Assembly (NCBI GenBank): GCA_031385545.1
Contig: JANNBN010000121.1
Coordinates: forward strand, 46,190-110,189
DNA from: JANNBN01 sp031385545
GTDB taxonomy: Bacteria; Actinomycetota; Acidimicrobiia; Acidimicrobiales; JANYDT01
DNA length: 64,000 nt
Direction of reading: 5' to 3'
The translations under genes and the position numbers were made by a program. The notes under the pieces were generated by a model, which worked only from the letters and a program-made list of their open reading frames with translations, was not told the origin of the DNA and made no database searches. This document shows, in pieces, positions 1 through 8,833 of the stretch; positions within the stretch are counted from its first letter, which is position 1, and the number at the start of each line of letters is the position of its first letter.

Positions 1-429
1 GCGACCGGCCCGACGATCGAGAAGTCCATTGCCCCGCTGCGCAGCTTCGTGGCCGAACCACTGCGATACGGCAACCTGTTCCTCGCAGGCGATGCCGCCC
101 ACATTGTTCCCCCGACCGGGGCCAAGGGGCTCAACCTGGCCGTCTCCGATGTGTACTACCTGTCGCGGGGGTTCATCGACCATTACGTGCACCGCGATGA
201 GCGCGAGCTGGATCGCTATTCCGAAGTTGCCCTGCGACGCATCTGGGGTGCTGTCCGGTTCTCGTGGTGGATGACCACTCTCCTGCATCGCTTCCCCGAC
301 CAGACCGACTTCGACCAGCGCATGCAAGAAGCCGAGCTTGACTACCTTGCGGGCTCCGAACACGCACGGGCTGCTCTCAGCGAACAGTATGCAGGCCTAC
401 CATTCGAGAAAGGACTCCGCGATGACTGA
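1..429 (+). CDS. pobA: 4-hydroxybenzoate 3-monooxygenase, C-terminal part
   Basis: Open from the first base of the window, so the 5' part lies outside. The 142 visible residues contain GDAAHIVPPTGAKGLNLA, the FAD-ribityl-binding DG/GD motif as found in PobA, followed by the C-terminal helices of the family. PobA is a cytoplasmic NADPH/FAD hydroxylase turning 4-hydroxybenzoate into protocatechuate. The stop codon overlaps the ligA start by 8 nt, so hydroxylation and ring cleavage are translationally coupled. Identity is well supported by the motif plus the neighbours; only the N-terminal two-thirds cannot be checked. Confidence 0.93.
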   Translation, partial: ATGPTIEKSIAPLRSFVAEPLRYGNLFLAGDAAHIVPPTGAKGLNLAVSDVYYLSRGFIDHYVHRDERELDRYSEVALRRIWGAVRFSWWMTTLLHRFPDQTDFDQRMQEAELDYLAGSEHARAALSEQYAGLPFEKGLRDD

Positions 430-883
430 CGACCAGACTGACCCGCACACCAGCCCCGGATACGACGACATCCCCGGCACCTATGTGTTCGATGCCAAGC
501 AGAGCCGAAAGGGCTACCGCCTCAACATGTTCTGCATGTCGCTCAACGATCCGGCGAACCGAGATGCCTTCCGTGCTGATGAATCCGGCTACCTCAAACA
601 CCACAACCTGTCGCCCGAGCAGGCCGACGCCGTGCTCAACCGCCAGTGGTTGCGCCTGCTCGAGCTTGGCGGCAACGTCTATTACACCTTCAAGCTCGCA
701 GCCTGCGACGGCATGAGCTTCCAACAGCTCGGGGCAAAACAGACCGGTGTCAGCGAAGCCGACTACGTGGCCATGATGGTCGGCGGTGGGCGGCCGATCG
801 ACGGCAACCGATCCCGCAGTGAACCGAATTGGACCGGCCCGAACAACACACGCGGCGCGAAACGCGAGATCGAACATGGCTGA
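422..883 (+). CDS. ligA: protocatechuate 4,5-dioxygenase alpha subunit
   Basis: 153 residues, the usual size for the small alpha subunit of the type II extradiol enzyme that opens protocatechuate between C4 and C5. The central segment (about residues 40-125, with NRQWLRLLELGGNVYYTFKL and GMSFQQLGAKQTG) is the LigA fold that caps the beta-subunit active site. The ATG at 422 is chosen because it overlaps the pobA stop and the reading frame matches LigA from there; longer in-frame starts lie inside pobA. It overlaps ligB by 8 nt. The alpha subunit has no metal ligands of its own. Confidence 0.93.
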   Translation: MTDDQTDPHTSPGYDDIPGTYVFDAKQSRKGYRLNMFCMSLNDPANRDAFRADESGYLKHHNLSPEQADAVLNRQWLRLLELGGNVYYTFKLAACDGMSFQQLGAKQTGVSEADYVAMMVGGGRPIDGNRSRSEPNWTGPNNTRGAKREIEHG

Positions 884-1739
884 AGTCATCGGTGGTGTCG
901 CCACCTCGCACGTCCCTGCGGTGGGGGTCGCCATCGACAAGGGCCGCACGGAAGAGCCGTACTGGGCTCCCTACTTCGCGAAACTCGAACCACTGCGGAA
1001 GTGGGTGGCTGAGCTGAAGCCCGACGTCTGTGTCCTGATCTACAACGATCACGCAAACGCGTTTTCCCTCGCGCTCATCCCGACGTTTGCGATCGGCCTT
1101 GCCGAATCATTCCGACCGGCCGACGAGGGCTTCGGCCGTCGCCCGGTGCCAGATGTGCAGGGGCACCCCGAGCTGGCGTGGCACCTCGGCGAAACGCTCA
1201 TCCTCGACGAGTTCGACATGACGCTTGTCAACGAGATGGAGGTCGACCACGGCCTGACCGTGCCGCTCTCCGTGATGTTCGGGCAACCAGAGCAATGGCC
1301 CTGCCCAGTGGTGCCGATCCTCGTCAACGTGGTGCAGTACCCGCCGCCGACGGGCAACCGCTGCTACCGCCTCGGGCAGGCGCTCCGCCGAGCCATCGAG
1401 TCCTACCCCGGCAAGGAGCGCGTTCTGGTTGTCGGCACCGGCGGAATGTCGCACCAGCTGCAGGCCGAACGTGCGGGTCTGGTGAACCCCGAATTCGACA
1501 GGAACTTTATCGACTTGCTCGTCGACGATCCCGAGGCAGCCGCACAGATTTCGCACACTGAATACCTGCGAGAGGCTGGGTCCGAGGGTATCGAACTGGT
1601 GATGTGGCTCATCATGCGTGGGGCTCTCCAGCGCGACGTCACCGAGGTCTACCGAGCTACCCACCTACCAACTTCCAACACCCACAATGGTCTGCTGGTG
1701 CTCACCGATTGCGGCGCCCAGCGGAACCCGGCCGTTTGA
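876..1739 (+). CDS. ligB: protocatechuate 4,5-dioxygenase beta subunit
   Basis: 287 residues. It carries the catalytic non-haem Fe(II) site of the LigB superfamily: His12 (TSHVPAVG), His59 (YNDHAN) and Glu240 (SEGIELVMW) fit the two-His/one-Glu ligand set, and His193 (TGGMSHQLQ) fits the catalytic base. Product would be 4-carboxy-2-hydroxymuconate semialdehyde. Downstream pathway genes (ligC, ligI, ligJ, ligK) are not in the window. Coupled by overlap to ligA and followed 2 nt later by a regulator. The set of residues suggests an active enzyme. Confidence 0.94.
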   Translation: MAEVIGGVATSHVPAVGVAIDKGRTEEPYWAPYFAKLEPLRKWVAELKPDVCVLIYNDHANAFSLALIPTFAIGLAESFRPADEGFGRRPVPDVQGHPELAWHLGETLILDEFDMTLVNEMEVDHGLTVPLSVMFGQPEQWPCPVVPILVNVVQYPPPTGNRCYRLGQALRRAIESYPGKERVLVVGTGGMSHQLQAERAGLVNPEFDRNFIDLLVDDPEAAAQISHTEYLREAGSEGIELVMWLIMRGALQRDVTEVYRATHLPTSNTHNGLLVLTDCGAQRNPAV

Positions 1740-1741
1740 AC

Positions 1742-2380
1742 ATGGCCAATTCCATCACCGACGTGCTGCGCAGCAGCATCCTGGAAGGGAAGCTGCTTCC
1801 AGGCGAACGGCTCATCGAGCTGCAGCTCACCGAAGCACACGGGGTCAGCCGGGCTGCTATTCGCGCCGCCATCAGTGAGTTGGTCAAAGAAGGCCTGGTG
1901 GATCACGAACCCAACAAGGGGGCAACCGTTCGGCGCGTTGCCATCGACGAGGCGATCCAGATCACCGAAGTGCGGACGCTGCTCGAATCACTGATTGCCG
2001 GACGCGCTGCCGTCGAGGCCACCGCTGAGCAGAAGCACGAGCTTGCGACGATCCTCGCATCGATGCGTGACGCCGTCGCCGGCGACCATTTGCTGGAGTA
2101 CTCAGAGCTGAACTCGCTCTTGCATCGTCGTCTGCGGGAGATCAGCGGGCACGCAGTGGCCGGCGATCTGGTGTCATTGCTTCGCAATCGCGCTGCCCAC
2201 CACAACTACCGGCTGGCACTGGTCCCTGGCCGCCCCAAGGAGTCCTTGCCGCAGCACGCAGCAATCGTGGCAGCCGTGATTGCAGGGGAACCGGCGGCCG
2301 CTGAGCACGCAATGCGGGCTCACCTTGAATCGGTCACCGCAGTACTACGCCACTGGGCGGCCGCAGGCGACCGAACCTGA
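1742..2380 (+). CDS. GntR-family regulator, FCD (FadR/VanR) type
   Basis: 212 residues with an N-terminal winged helix (about 1-65; LRSSILEGKLLPGERLIELQLTEAHGVSR, then IRAAISELVKEGLVDHEPNKG) and an all-helical FCD ligand domain (about 75-205) containing spaced His and Asp/Glu residues typical of metal- or acid-binding FCD domains. The ATG is 2 nt after the ligB stop, so it is co-transcribed with pobA-ligAB. By position it probably senses 4-hydroxybenzoate, protocatechuate or a cleavage product; the effector cannot be read from sequence. Confidence 0.85.
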   Translation: MANSITDVLRSSILEGKLLPGERLIELQLTEAHGVSRAAIRAAISELVKEGLVDHEPNKGATVRRVAIDEAIQITEVRTLLESLIAGRAAVEATAEQKHELATILASMRDAVAGDHLLEYSELNSLLHRRLREISGHAVAGDLVSLLRNRAAHHNYRLALVPGRPKESLPQHAAIVAAVIAGEPAAAEHAMRAHLESVTAVLRHWAAAGDRT

Positions 2381-2487
2381 CATTCATTGGACCTCAACGG
2401 ACATTGGAACTCGACGGACCCACCGATGAGATTCGCAGGCACGCGAGCAATTGGTCCAGGCCAACGAATTGGCCCGGACCGGCGCTG

Positions 2488-2910
2488 TTATCGGCTGATT
2501 CCCGCTAGCCCAAGCACAGCTGCAGAAACGCCGGACTCTCGCCAGACGCCGTAGGAAATTCCTTTTGACTCGCTGTAGGCAGCAGCATGTTCGATGAACT
2601 GCGCTTCGAGTTCCGAGATGTCGAATGCGTCGGACATGTTGGCGATTTCTGATTGCAGGTCTCGCTGCTCCTGCAGCAACAACAGGCGGCTGAGCGCGTC
2701 GGCGGAACCGAGCAGTTCGTTGACTGTATCCAAACGTCCGCTGACCGATTCTGCGGTGCGCTTGCGACCGCGCTTCGGCTTGTGCGCCTCGAGCGCTTCG
2801 AGGTAATCACGCACCGCGCGCCCCTGCGTGCGGCCGATTGCCAACGCTTCTTTATGGGCCTTGGACATGGAACGTGATGAGGTCTTTTGTTTTGCAGTTT
2901 TAGGTGGCAT
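2488..2910 (-). CDS. conserved small protein with basic linker
   Basis: 140 residues. The N-terminus (SKAHKEALAIGRTQGRAVRDYLEAL) and a lysine/arginine-rich linker (KPKRGRKRT, about residues 45-53) precede a helical region and a C-terminal domain. I recognise this layout as a family of unnamed proteins common in actinobacteria, often in one copy per genome; no function is established. The basic linker suggests nucleic-acid contact (inference). Stand-alone gene; the spacing to neighbours on both sides suggests its own promoter around 2911-2935. Confidence 0.7.
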   Translation of the reverse strand: MPPKTAKQKTSSRSMSKAHKEALAIGRTQGRAVRDYLEALEAHKPKRGRKRTAESVSGRLDTVNELLGSADALSRLLLLQEQRDLQSEIANMSDAFDISELEAQFIEHAAAYSESKGISYGVWRESGVSAAVLGLAGISR

Positions 2911-2966
2911 ACGTCCACCTTAGCGTCAATTGATGTGTCAAATACCGCACCCGACGGCGAGGACGG

Positions 2967-4166
2967 CTAATCGTTCGAGTGTTCAGTCGCTCTGTTCAAT
3001 ACCCGCAAACGCGAGAACAGTTCGTCATGATCGAGGTAGCAACCACGCAAATGCCGAATTCCTCCACCGGCCGCAAAGGCATCGCGGCCATGCAGACCCA
3101 CACGGTTGTCGAAGCCCACCACATCGCCGGCCACGAACGGAAAGCGAATCTGAAATTGTGGATCGTGTGCGAGAGCCGAGAACCGCTGCATGGCCGAATA
3201 GGCCCGAGGCACATCCTGGGGCTCCATCGCCGGGAAACCGCGCACAGGATAGAACGCCCGCAGCGTGAGCGGTTGGCCAGGACCGCCGAGGTCGATCAGC
3301 GGACCTTCCCAACGGTGATCCTCCGTGCGCTGACGATTGAAGAAGACCCAGTTCAGGGTCGTCAACGCTTCGTAGTCATCGGGATGGTTGACCCGCAGTT
3401 CCTCGGTGACAGCCAGCCCGTCGGTCATTCGGGACCATCCGCCCTTCACGTCGTTGCGAACGCAGTGCAGGAATTGGAAACCTGGCGGGGTTTCACGAGT
3501 TGGCAGGTCCGTGTGTTGGCCAAGATTCAAGGCTGTATAGGCCGTCGAGTTGGGGTTGGGCAGTGAACGAACGTCGAAGATCTTGCCGAAATTCGAGCCA
3601 CGGATCGGGCCGATCCGTTCGATCAGAGTTTCGAGAAAATTCTCCGTCACCGGCGCGTTTCGCAGACGGGACACTCCGAATCGGGCGAGCAGCGTGAGCC
3701 AGTCGTGGAACACGCGCTGGTTGTCAAGGATGTCTGACGCGTCGACAGTTGGTGGCTCCGCGAAGGTCGAAGCATTCCACATCTCTCGCTGCGGAAGAAA
3801 CGAACCGGGACGAAACCGATTGTCAGCAACGTGGCGGAGCCAACCCGGATGAATCTCGACGAATTGTGTCCCGTTCCAGTTCAGCGTCAGCGCCCCGGCG
3901 TCGGTTACACCGCACGCAACCAGGTCGGCCACAGGTGGAAGATCCGATGGCTCGACGACACCTTCGCGGCTTGCTGGCTCGATTCCGATTCCGGGAGAGT
4001 TCTCCAGCAGCCACAGGGCGTAACACGCCAACGTCACCCCGTCTGCCCAGGTGACATGGACGAACCCACTTCGGAGTTCTGCGGCGATGATCGGGTCCCA
4101 TGCGTAGCGGTAGAAATCAGGAGTGATCAGTCGGTCTGGGCTCCGATTGTCTTCGTTCAATGCCAT
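2967..4166 (-). CDS. gamma-butyrobetaine hydroxylase-like / TauD-family dioxygenase
   Basis: 399 residues from ATG 4166 (a GTG lies one codon upstream). N-terminal GBBH-like (DUF971-type) domain to about residue 110, then a TauD/TfdA double-stranded beta-helix. Fe(II)-binding H218-x-D220 (LGQHTDLPTRE) and distal His359 (RVGLHGRDAF) are present, with an arginine at 371/374 for 2-oxoglutarate. Likely a hydroxylase of a trimethylammonium or related carboxylate, as in carnitine-type metabolism, but substrate is not predictable. It follows the decayed extradiol gene on the same strand by about 60 nt. Confidence 0.85.
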   Translation of the reverse strand: MALNEDNRSPDRLITPDFYRYAWDPIIAAELRSGFVHVTWADGVTLACYALWLLENSPGIGIEPASREGVVEPSDLPPVADLVACGVTDAGALTLNWNGTQFVEIHPGWLRHVADNRFRPGSFLPQREMWNASTFAEPPTVDASDILDNQRVFHDWLTLLARFGVSRLRNAPVTENFLETLIERIGPIRGSNFGKIFDVRSLPNPNSTAYTALNLGQHTDLPTRETPPGFQFLHCVRNDVKGGWSRMTDGLAVTEELRVNHPDDYEALTTLNWVFFNRQRTEDHRWEGPLIDLGGPGQPLTLRAFYPVRGFPAMEPQDVPRAYSAMQRFSALAHDPQFQIRFPFVAGDVVGFDNRVGLHGRDAFAAGGGIRHLRGCYLDHDELFSRLRVLNRATEHSND

Positions 4167-4228
4167 CACCCTTGCGTGCTCCCATCGGGCCGGGATTACA
4201 GGTCAGCCCGAAATCGTATCGTCGTGAG

Positions 4229-4836
4229 TCAGTCGCAGCCGACCATTCCCGGAAGCGCAAGCAGCGCCACCGTGTGGTGCCTTGCGTTGCAGTGGTAGAA
4301 GCGGAGACTGACCCGATCTCGATCGTGTCGGAAAGCTTGAAGCCCAACACGCGCGTGAAGAAATCGTCTGCCACCACGAGGTCGGGGACCACGATGACTG
4401 CGTGGCCGACTCCCCCATCGCCTGTCACAAATCCGTTCATCGCCCGCCCCGGCCGAAACGTGGACGGCCGACGCAACAGCCCGTACGCGAGCTCGGGACG
4501 GAATCCGAACGAGTCCGTGAACCACGCAAGAGCGCTGACACCGCGCTGCTCGACCAACGCAGCGTCGCCGTTTGCAACGTCGAATCCCGCAGCCTGGATA
4601 CGACCGATCATGTCTGCGAGCCCGATCGGACCGCCGACGCCCCAACCGAAGTACGCGACTCCGTTCTCGTCCGCGGGGTAAATCGTCAAGCGTTGCACCG
4701 CGTCGTCGTTGCGCAACCGGACTTCACCTTCCGTGCCGCGCCCCGCGAACTCAAGACCCAGCACGTCAGGCCCGAACGTCTCCCATTCTCGTGCCGCAGG
4801 TGATGCGATGCCGATGTAATCAAGCGCCGTGATCAC
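4229..4836 (-). pseudogene. extradiol ring-cleavage dioxygenase (HsaC/BphC-like), frameshifted and truncated
   Basis: From GTG 4836 the frame encodes a type I extradiol dioxygenase: first VOC domain, then GGVGHAVIVVPDLVVADDFFTRVLGFKLSDTIEIG, whose His corresponds to the first Fe ligand. Near 4300-4312 homology jumps one frame (continuing RFYHCNARHHTVALLALPGM) and meets TGA at about 4229. The rest of domain two, with the second His and the Glu ligand, is missing, and the GBBH-like gene begins directly. Without these ligands it cannot be an active dioxygenase. It overlaps the upstream hsaA-like stop (GTGA). HsaC versus BphC cannot be separated on this fragment. Confidence 0.8.
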
Positions 4837-5141
4837 AGGAGGAACCACATCTCCTGCTGTGCTTCGTCGGGAAACAGCGCAAGTTGCCACGGATGCACAC
4901 CGATGACGCCGGCTACCCAGCCGGCGGACGGCGATGCGGCCGAAAGCACCATCGCAGCGTCGACGAACTCGAACAGCGACACCTCGCCGCCACCGAACCG
5001 TGCAGGTTGCAGCGCTCGCAGCGCGCCGCTGCCGAGCATCGCTGACCACGTGGAGTCGCCGACACGACGCAGTGCATCGTCGTCGGCAGCAGCCGCTTCG
5101 AGTGATGGCACGATGCGCCGTACTTCGTCAAGAACGGTCAC
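4833..5141 (-). pseudogene. HsaA-like flavin-dependent monooxygenase, N-terminal fragment
   Basis: About 102 residues from GTG 5141 (an ATG at 5204 is an alternative). The sequence, with PARFGGGEVSLFEFVDAA and SPSAGWVAGVIGVHPWQLALF, matches the N-terminal helical domain of acyl-CoA-dehydrogenase-like monooxygenases such as HsaA (3-hydroxy-9,10-secoandrosta-triene-dione hydroxylase). It stops at QQEMWFLL, where intact enzymes continue for another roughly 280 residues including the flavin site. Its stop overlaps the extradiol start. This looks like an internal deletion in a steroid- or aromatic-degradation operon, leaving the 5' end of one gene against the start of the next. Confidence 0.75.
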
Positions 5142-5407
5142 GCCGATCCCGTCCGTCTCTTGTCCGTGTTCGCATAAGCCCGATGATAAACACGAATACC
5201 CCATCCGTGGCAGGTTGGCCGTCGGATGCCGCCCGACAGGCGCCTGCCAGACAGTGCGAACTCGGTCGGCCGAAGGTAGCGGGGTCACACACCGACCTTT
5301 CCGTTTCCCGGCCCGCAACCCTGGGTAGAAGCGCGATCGACGACCCATTCCCAAAAGTTGATTCCGGGACACGAATCGACCGGGCCGACCCGGAGGTCAC
5401 CTTGAAG
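5142..5407. other. intergenic region between divergent genes
   Basis: Separates the hsaA-like fragment (leftward) from the copper ATPase (rightward). I see no further gene in it. It should hold the ATPase promoter; no clear CopY/CsoR-type palindrome was found by eye. Confidence 0.4.
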
Positions 5408-7516
5408 ATGTTCGAAAGCTCCCGCACCGAAACCGGTCACGCGGTCGTGAACGAGGACCGAAGGAGGCAACCAGGTCAGCACACCGACCACCAGATGCGC
5501 TCGGGTCCCGACAAACAATCGGGTCCCGACAAACATCAAGGACATGACAAGCAAACTGGACATGACAAGCATCAAGGACATGATCCGGCTGCGTTTCGGC
5601 GGCGATTCTGGCTCTCGCTGGCGCTCACCTTGCCGGTGGTCGTGTCAAGCAGCATGGTCATGGAGTGGTTCGGTTACAACCTCAACGGAGTTGCGTGGGT
5701 TGGTCCGACGTTTGGCACGGTCGTGTTCGTGTGGGGTGGTCAACCGTTTCTGGTCGGTGCTGTCCGCGAGTTGAAGAGCCGCGCTCCCGGGATGATGCTG
5801 CTCATCGCGCTGGCCATCACGGTTGCGTGGACAGCTTCGATGGCGAGCAGCTTCGGTTGGTTCGATCTCGATTTCTGGTGGGAACTGGCCGCGCTGGTGA
5901 CAATCATGTTGCTCGGTCACTGGCTCGAAATGTCTGCGATCGGACAGGCACGCGGCGCACTCGATGCCCTTGCGAAACTACTCCCGGACGAAGCCGAGCG
6001 AATTGGAGACGACGGATCCGCCACCACCGTCGCGGCGACGGACTTGGTTGTCGGCGACCGACTCCTGGTTCGGCCCGGAGCGCGGCTCCCAGCTGACGGG
6101 ACAATCATCGACGGTTCTGCGGAGCTCGACGAATCGATGATCACCGGTGAATCGAGACCGGTGCTGCGGACGGTAGGCGAGCGCGTTGTTGCTGGAACCA
6201 TTTCGACTGACGCGGCCATCCGGATCGAAGTTACCGCCGTCGGTGATGCCACGGCACTTGCTGGCATTGGCCGACTTGTCGCTTCGGCACAGGAGACGAA
6301 ATCAAAGGCTCAAGCCCTCGCAGACCGGTTTGCCGGGCTGCTCTTCTACGTCGCGCTCGCCTCGGCTGCTCTCACCTTCACGGTATGGGCGCTTCTCGGA
6401 CAAATGGACCGGGCGGTCACAAACACCGTCACTGTTCTCGTGATTGCCTGTCCGCACGCATTGGGCCTCGCCATTCCGTTGGTGGTGGCGATATCCACAT
6501 CGATGTCGGCGCGAGCTGGCATCCTGGTCAAGGATCGCATGGCACTCGAACGGATGCGGACCATCGACGCTGTGCTCTTCGACAAGACCGGCACGCTCAC
6601 CAAAGGCGAACACGTCGTGACGGACTTCCGTTCCGTCACTGCCGGGGGCGATGAAGACCTCCTGCGGATCGCTGCCGCCATCGAATCCGACAGTGAACAC
6701 CCCCTCGCACGTGCAATCGTCCGGGCCGGAAACGGAATCGGACGCGTGCCGACGGCAACGGACTTCACGTCGAGCACTGGGCGTGGCGTCGAGGCGACCG
6801 TAGAGGGGCGTGTGTTTTCGATCGGCGGACCTGCGCTGCTTCGTGAACGGAACGTGACCACACCACCATCAATCGCTTCCGACATCGCCGGGTGGAGCGC
6901 AAGAGGCGCTGCGGTACTGACCGTCTTGGCTGGTGACCAAGTCCTCGGCGCGCTTGCGTTAGAGGACGATATCCGACCCGAAGCTGCCGAAGCAGTGCGC
7001 GAACTCAACAAGCTCGACATCCGCACCATCATGATCACCGGTGATGCCAAGTCCGTGGCGACATCGGTCGGCGAACACCTCGGCATAACGGAGGTGTTCG
7101 CCGAAGTGCTCCCGGAAGACAAATCGAAAACCGTCGCACAACTGCAACAACGTGGTCTCGCAGTTGCGATGGTTGGAGATGGGGTCAATGATGCACCTGC
7201 GCTGGCTCAAGCTGATGTCGGCCTCGCGATCGGTTCGGGCGCTGATGTCGCCATCGAGTCCGCAGGCGTGATCCTGGCCCGCAACGACCCGCGCGCAGTT
7301 CTCTCGCTGATTCGCCTGTCACGGGCCACGTACCGAAAGATGGTACAAAACCTTGGATGGGCAGCCAGCTACAACATCGTCACGCTGCCCCTCGCTGCCG
7401 GAGCGTTCTCGTGGGCCGGGCTTGACATTCCACCAGCAGCGGGGGCGGTACTCATGAGTTTCTCGACCATCGTCGTCGCGCTCAACGCACAACTTCTACG
7501 CCGAACGCTGCTCTGA
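5408..7516 (+). CDS. copB: copper-translocating P1B-type ATPase, CPH (CopB-like) class
   Basis: 702 residues from ATG 5408; upstream in-frame ATGs lie in non-matching sequence. The N-terminus has no classical heavy-metal domain but a His/Asp/Lys-rich tail (about residues 28-60) built of GPDKQ/GHDKH repeats, then eight expected membrane segments. Motifs: TGES in the actuator domain, CPH ion-binding motif near residue 347, DKTGTLTKG phosphorylation site near 391, SEHPLA, GDGVNDAPA near 588. The CPH motif with a His-rich tail marks P1B-3/CopB pumps, which export Cu from the cytoplasm. Metal choice rests on motif class. Confidence 0.9.
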   Translation: MFESSRTETGHAVVNEDRRRQPGQHTDHQMRSGPDKQSGPDKHQGHDKQTGHDKHQGHDPAAFRRRFWLSLALTLPVVVSSSMVMEWFGYNLNGVAWVGPTFGTVVFVWGGQPFLVGAVRELKSRAPGMMLLIALAITVAWTASMASSFGWFDLDFWWELAALVTIMLLGHWLEMSAIGQARGALDALAKLLPDEAERIGDDGSATTVAATDLVVGDRLLVRPGARLPADGTIIDGSAELDESMITGESRPVLRTVGERVVAGTISTDAAIRIEVTAVGDATALAGIGRLVASAQETKSKAQALADRFAGLLFYVALASAALTFTVWALLGQMDRAVTNTVTVLVIACPHALGLAIPLVVAISTSMSARAGILVKDRMALERMRTIDAVLFDKTGTLTKGEHVVTDFRSVTAGGDEDLLRIAAAIESDSEHPLARAIVRAGNGIGRVPTATDFTSSTGRGVEATVEGRVFSIGGPALLRERNVTTPPSIASDIAGWSARGAAVLTVLAGDQVLGALALEDDIRPEAAEAVRELNKLDIRTIMITGDAKSVATSVGEHLGITEVFAEVLPEDKSKTVAQLQQRGLAVAMVGDGVNDAPALAQADVGLAIGSGADVAIESAGVILARNDPRAVLSLIRLSRATYRKMVQNLGWAASYNIVTLPLAAGAFSWAGLDIPPAAGAVLMSFSTIVVALNAQLLRRTLL
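5500..5583 (+). repeat. short tandem repeats encoding the His-rich tail of the ATPase
   Basis: Two copies of a CGGGTCCCGACAAACA-type unit are followed by three related ACATGACAAGCA-type units. They are in frame and encode the GPDKQ/GHDKH repeats, a probable metal-binding tail. Copy number could vary by slippage without breaking the frame. Confidence 0.7.
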
Positions 7517-7587
7517 ACCAGTCGAGTCTGAACCAGTCGAGCACGGTGAGGGACAACCACCTTTCGGGAGGTCATCCAGGTCAGCGC

Positions 7588-7776
7588 CTACTTTTTTTCA
7601 TCACGGTGGGTGACAGAGTCGATGACGTCCTTCGTTTTCGAGACCAGTCCGTCGAGGGCGTCTTTCAGCTTGCCTGCGGCACGATCGGTTTGGCCGTCGT
7701 GTTCGAGGGCCTTGTCTCCGGTCAACACGCCTGCGGCCTCTTTGGCCCGGCCTTTCAACTCATCTTTTGTTCCCAT
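7588..7776 (-). CDS. CsbD-family general stress protein
   Basis: 62 residues, highly charged, with MGTKDELKGRAKEAAG and two AAGKLKDALDG-like helical repeats typical of CsbD. These are small soluble proteins usually induced by general or osmotic stress; biochemical role unknown. A good ribosome-binding site (GAGAGG) precedes the ATG. Convergent with the copper ATPase gene. Confidence 0.9.
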   Translation of the reverse strand: MGTKDELKGRAKEAAGVLTGDKALEHDGQTDRAAGKLKDALDGLVSKTKDVIDSVTHRDEKK

Positions 7777-7886
7777 GATGATCCTCTCGAGTGGTCGACG
7801 CGCGTTGCGCCGCGGAGCTACCGAAGCTCCGAAGTCCTCGATACCCCGTGACGCGTGGACCGAAACGTCAAGATGTTGACCTGACC

Positions 7887-8654
7887 TCAGCCCCGGGGGT
7901 TGGGTTGAAGGATGTTGAACGGGGCGCCGTTACTGTCAGCGAGGACCGCGAAGCGACCCGGTTCTATGTCGGTGGCCGGGACATGGACTTGCCCGCCCAA
8001 CGCCAGGGTCTTTTCCACCGCCGCGTCGGCGTTGTCGACGGCAAAATAGACGCCCCAGAAGTTTGGCATTCCGGCTGCAACCAGCATCTCGGGCTTGGGC
8101 ATCATTCCTGCGACCGACTCCCCCCCAACGCCGAACTCTGTGTATTCAGGAGCGCCGCCGATGGACCATCCGAACACGTCGGCGTAGAACTGCTTCGATC
8201 GTTCGATGTTGGCTGCGTCGGTAGTGAGTTCGATCCAACACATCGCTCCGGGGTCACCGAATATCTGCGCGCCGGTATGCACCGCTGGCTGCCACACCCC
8301 GAACACAGCCCCGAACGGATCGACGAAGACGCCCATGCGCCCAAGGTCGCCGACATCCATGACTGGGAACATCGCGGACCCACCGGCTTCTTCAACTTTT
8401 GCCAGCGTGGCATCGGCATCGGCAACCGCAACGTAGGTGCTCCACACCACCGGTTGGTCGGGGCCCATCTGTGACATCATCCCGGCGACGGTCGAGCCGT
8501 GCAGTGTGCAACTGCGATAGCCGCCGAACTCGGGACTGCCTTCTGGCGCTTCCCAGCCGAACAGGCCACCGTAGAACTGCGCGGCCTTTTCAATGTCGGG
8601 GCAGGTGACGTCGGCCCAGCAGGGCCTTCCAGGTTCGTAGGACTGAACGAGCAT
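7887..8654 (-). CDS. two-domain VOC (glyoxalase/bleomycin-resistance-like) protein
   Basis: 255 residues. Two tandem VOC domains: residues about 5-125 (GRPCWADVTCPDIEKAAQFY) and about 135-255 (GAMCWIELTTDAANIERSKQFY). Each has the beta-alpha-beta-beta-beta pattern with FYxxLFGW-type helices. The start at 8654 is preceded by AAGGAG at good spacing; a longer open frame to 8693 lacks family similarity. Such proteins are often annotated as hydroxylases or lactoylglutathione-lyase-like, but no specific reaction can be assigned. Divergent from the GGDEF/EAL gene. Confidence 0.88.
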   Translation of the reverse strand: MLVQSYEPGRPCWADVTCPDIEKAAQFYGGLFGWEAPEGSPEFGGYRSCTLHGSTVAGMMSQMGPDQPVVWSTYVAVADADATLAKVEEAGGSAMFPVMDVGDLGRMGVFVDPFGAVFGVWQPAVHTGAQIFGDPGAMCWIELTTDAANIERSKQFYADVFGWSIGGAPEYTEFGVGGESVAGMMPKPEMLVAAGMPNFWGVYFAVDNADAAVEKTLALGGQVHVPATDIEPGRFAVLADSNGAPFNILQPNPRG

Positions 8655-8833
8655 GTTGAACTCCTTGAGATCGGTGGAACCTGATGTTCTCACCCTCGAA
8701 CGTCCTCGTGCATCGGATCGTTTCGAAGATCGAACCGGCGTTCAGTTTTGATGGTTCCTGCAGAGCCTTTCGACCCAGAGGCGAACTGAATCGGTCGTTC
8801 AAGGTTCGACACCGAAATTCCGATATCGGTGCC

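Noticed and set aside
377..949. A 190-residue minus-strand open frame across ligA.
   Set aside because: Exact shadow of the well-supported ligA/ligB genes, as expected in high-GC DNA.
4229..4231. TGA after GMVGCD in the extradiol remnant as a selenocysteine codon.
   Set aside because: Sequence after it does not match the family, and a frameshift and a missing C-terminal domain already mark decay.
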